Assembly (NCBI RefSeq): GCF_018383905.1
Contig: NZ_JAGYWA010000012.1
Location: forward strand, 1-53,337
From: Flavobacterium branchiicola
GTDB lineage: Bacteria; Bacteroidota; Bacteroidia; Flavobacteriales; Flavobacteriaceae
Length of the DNA: 53,337 nucleotides
Direction: 5' to 3'
Shown: positions 53,254 through 53,337 of the stretch, piece after piece
Layout: every line of letters begins with the position of its first letter
How positions within the stretch are numbered: the first letter of the stretch is position 1
Notes under the pieces: model-generated
Database searches by the model: none
Seen by the model: only the letters and a program-made list of their open reading frames with translations
Told to the model about the DNA's origin: nothing
Made by a program: the position numbers and the translations under genes

Positions 53254-53337
53254 ATGCAGGATTCTTTTATTGATCTTCTCAAGTTGTTATTACCTGAAAT
53301 AATAGTTGAATACTTTGAACTTACTTCTTATGAGAAA
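53254..53337 (+). CDS. Transposase N-terminal fragment (ISAon1-like family), partial
   Basis: An ATG at 53254 opens a frame that runs to the window edge (28 codons). The peptide MQDSFIDLLKLLLPEIIVEY followed by FELTSYEK resembles the N terminus of ISAon1-family transposase subunits (a short helix, LPE, then YFEL). Preceding palindromes and a terminator fit the end of a mobile element. Too little is present to assign it firmly, and no terminal inverted repeat can be confirmed within the window. Confidence 0.6.
   Translation, partial: MQDSFIDLLKLLLPEIIVEYFELTSYEK

Overview
The window looks like a chromosomal stretch of a Flavobacterium-like member of the Bacteroidota. The evidence is an AT-rich genome, a SusC/SusD pair, poor Shine-Dalgarno sequences, LytS/LytTR signalling, many exported exo-glycosidases and intergenic palindromes between most transcription units. 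Nearly all of it reads as one large glycan-utilisation region. The set of activities matches complete dismantling of complex, fucosylated N-glycans and glycopeptides. That substrate is inferred from enzyme families and is not proven by the sequence.

Layout. (1) 1-2559, minus strand: a partial GH2 enzyme and three genes of oxidative L-fucose catabolism (mutarotase, lactonase, SDR dehydrogenase). (2) 2987-12070: an AraC regulator, then on the plus strand an 830-residue exported serine hydrolase, a Tat-exported glycosylasparaginase and two GH29 alpha-L-fucosidases. (3) 12071-12603: a hairpin-packed gap between converging genes. (4) 12604-27751, minus strand: GH92, GH29, GH20, GH2 (LacZ type), a TIM-barrel lipoprotein, a CBM9-like protein, a cytosolic GH130 phosphorylase and an SSS symporter. 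(5) 28196-30797: a LytS/LytTR pair, a [2Fe-2S] ferredoxin and a DUF488 protein; the last two look like ordinary genes. (6) 31065-41792, minus strand: two ROK-like kinases, GH125, two GH92 and a short GH2 beta-mannosidase. (7) 42235-51536, minus strand: SusD, SusC, LacI regulator, mannose-6-phosphate isomerase and GH97. (8) 51824-53337: an S33 peptidase-like lipoprotein, a repeat-rich gap and the start of a transposase gene.

How the genes could work together (inference): SusCD imports the glycan. GH29, GH2 and GH20 remove Fuc, Gal and GlcNAc. GH92 and GH125 remove alpha-mannose. Man-beta-GlcNAc is split either outside the cytoplasm by the GH2 beta-mannosidase or in the cytosol by GH130. Glycosylasparaginase removes the last GlcNAc from Asn. 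ROK kinases and ManA feed hexoses into glycolysis, and fucose is oxidised by the left-end genes. No ENGase (GH18/GH85), PNGase or sialidase was recognised in the window.

The main regulatory signal is a CG-centred palindrome close to TTACTAAAnCGnTTTAGTAA. It occurs at least seven times: before the fucose genes, the esterase (twice), the asparaginase, susC, lacI itself and GH97-manA. This suggests one LacI-family regulon spanning about 49 kb. Other items worth attention are an SDR without its active-site lysine, a beta-mannosidase lacking its usual central beta-sandwich, ROK-like kinases without the zinc motif, a 7-bp tandem repeat of about 17.6 copies, and a GHL10-like lipoprotein of unknown activity.
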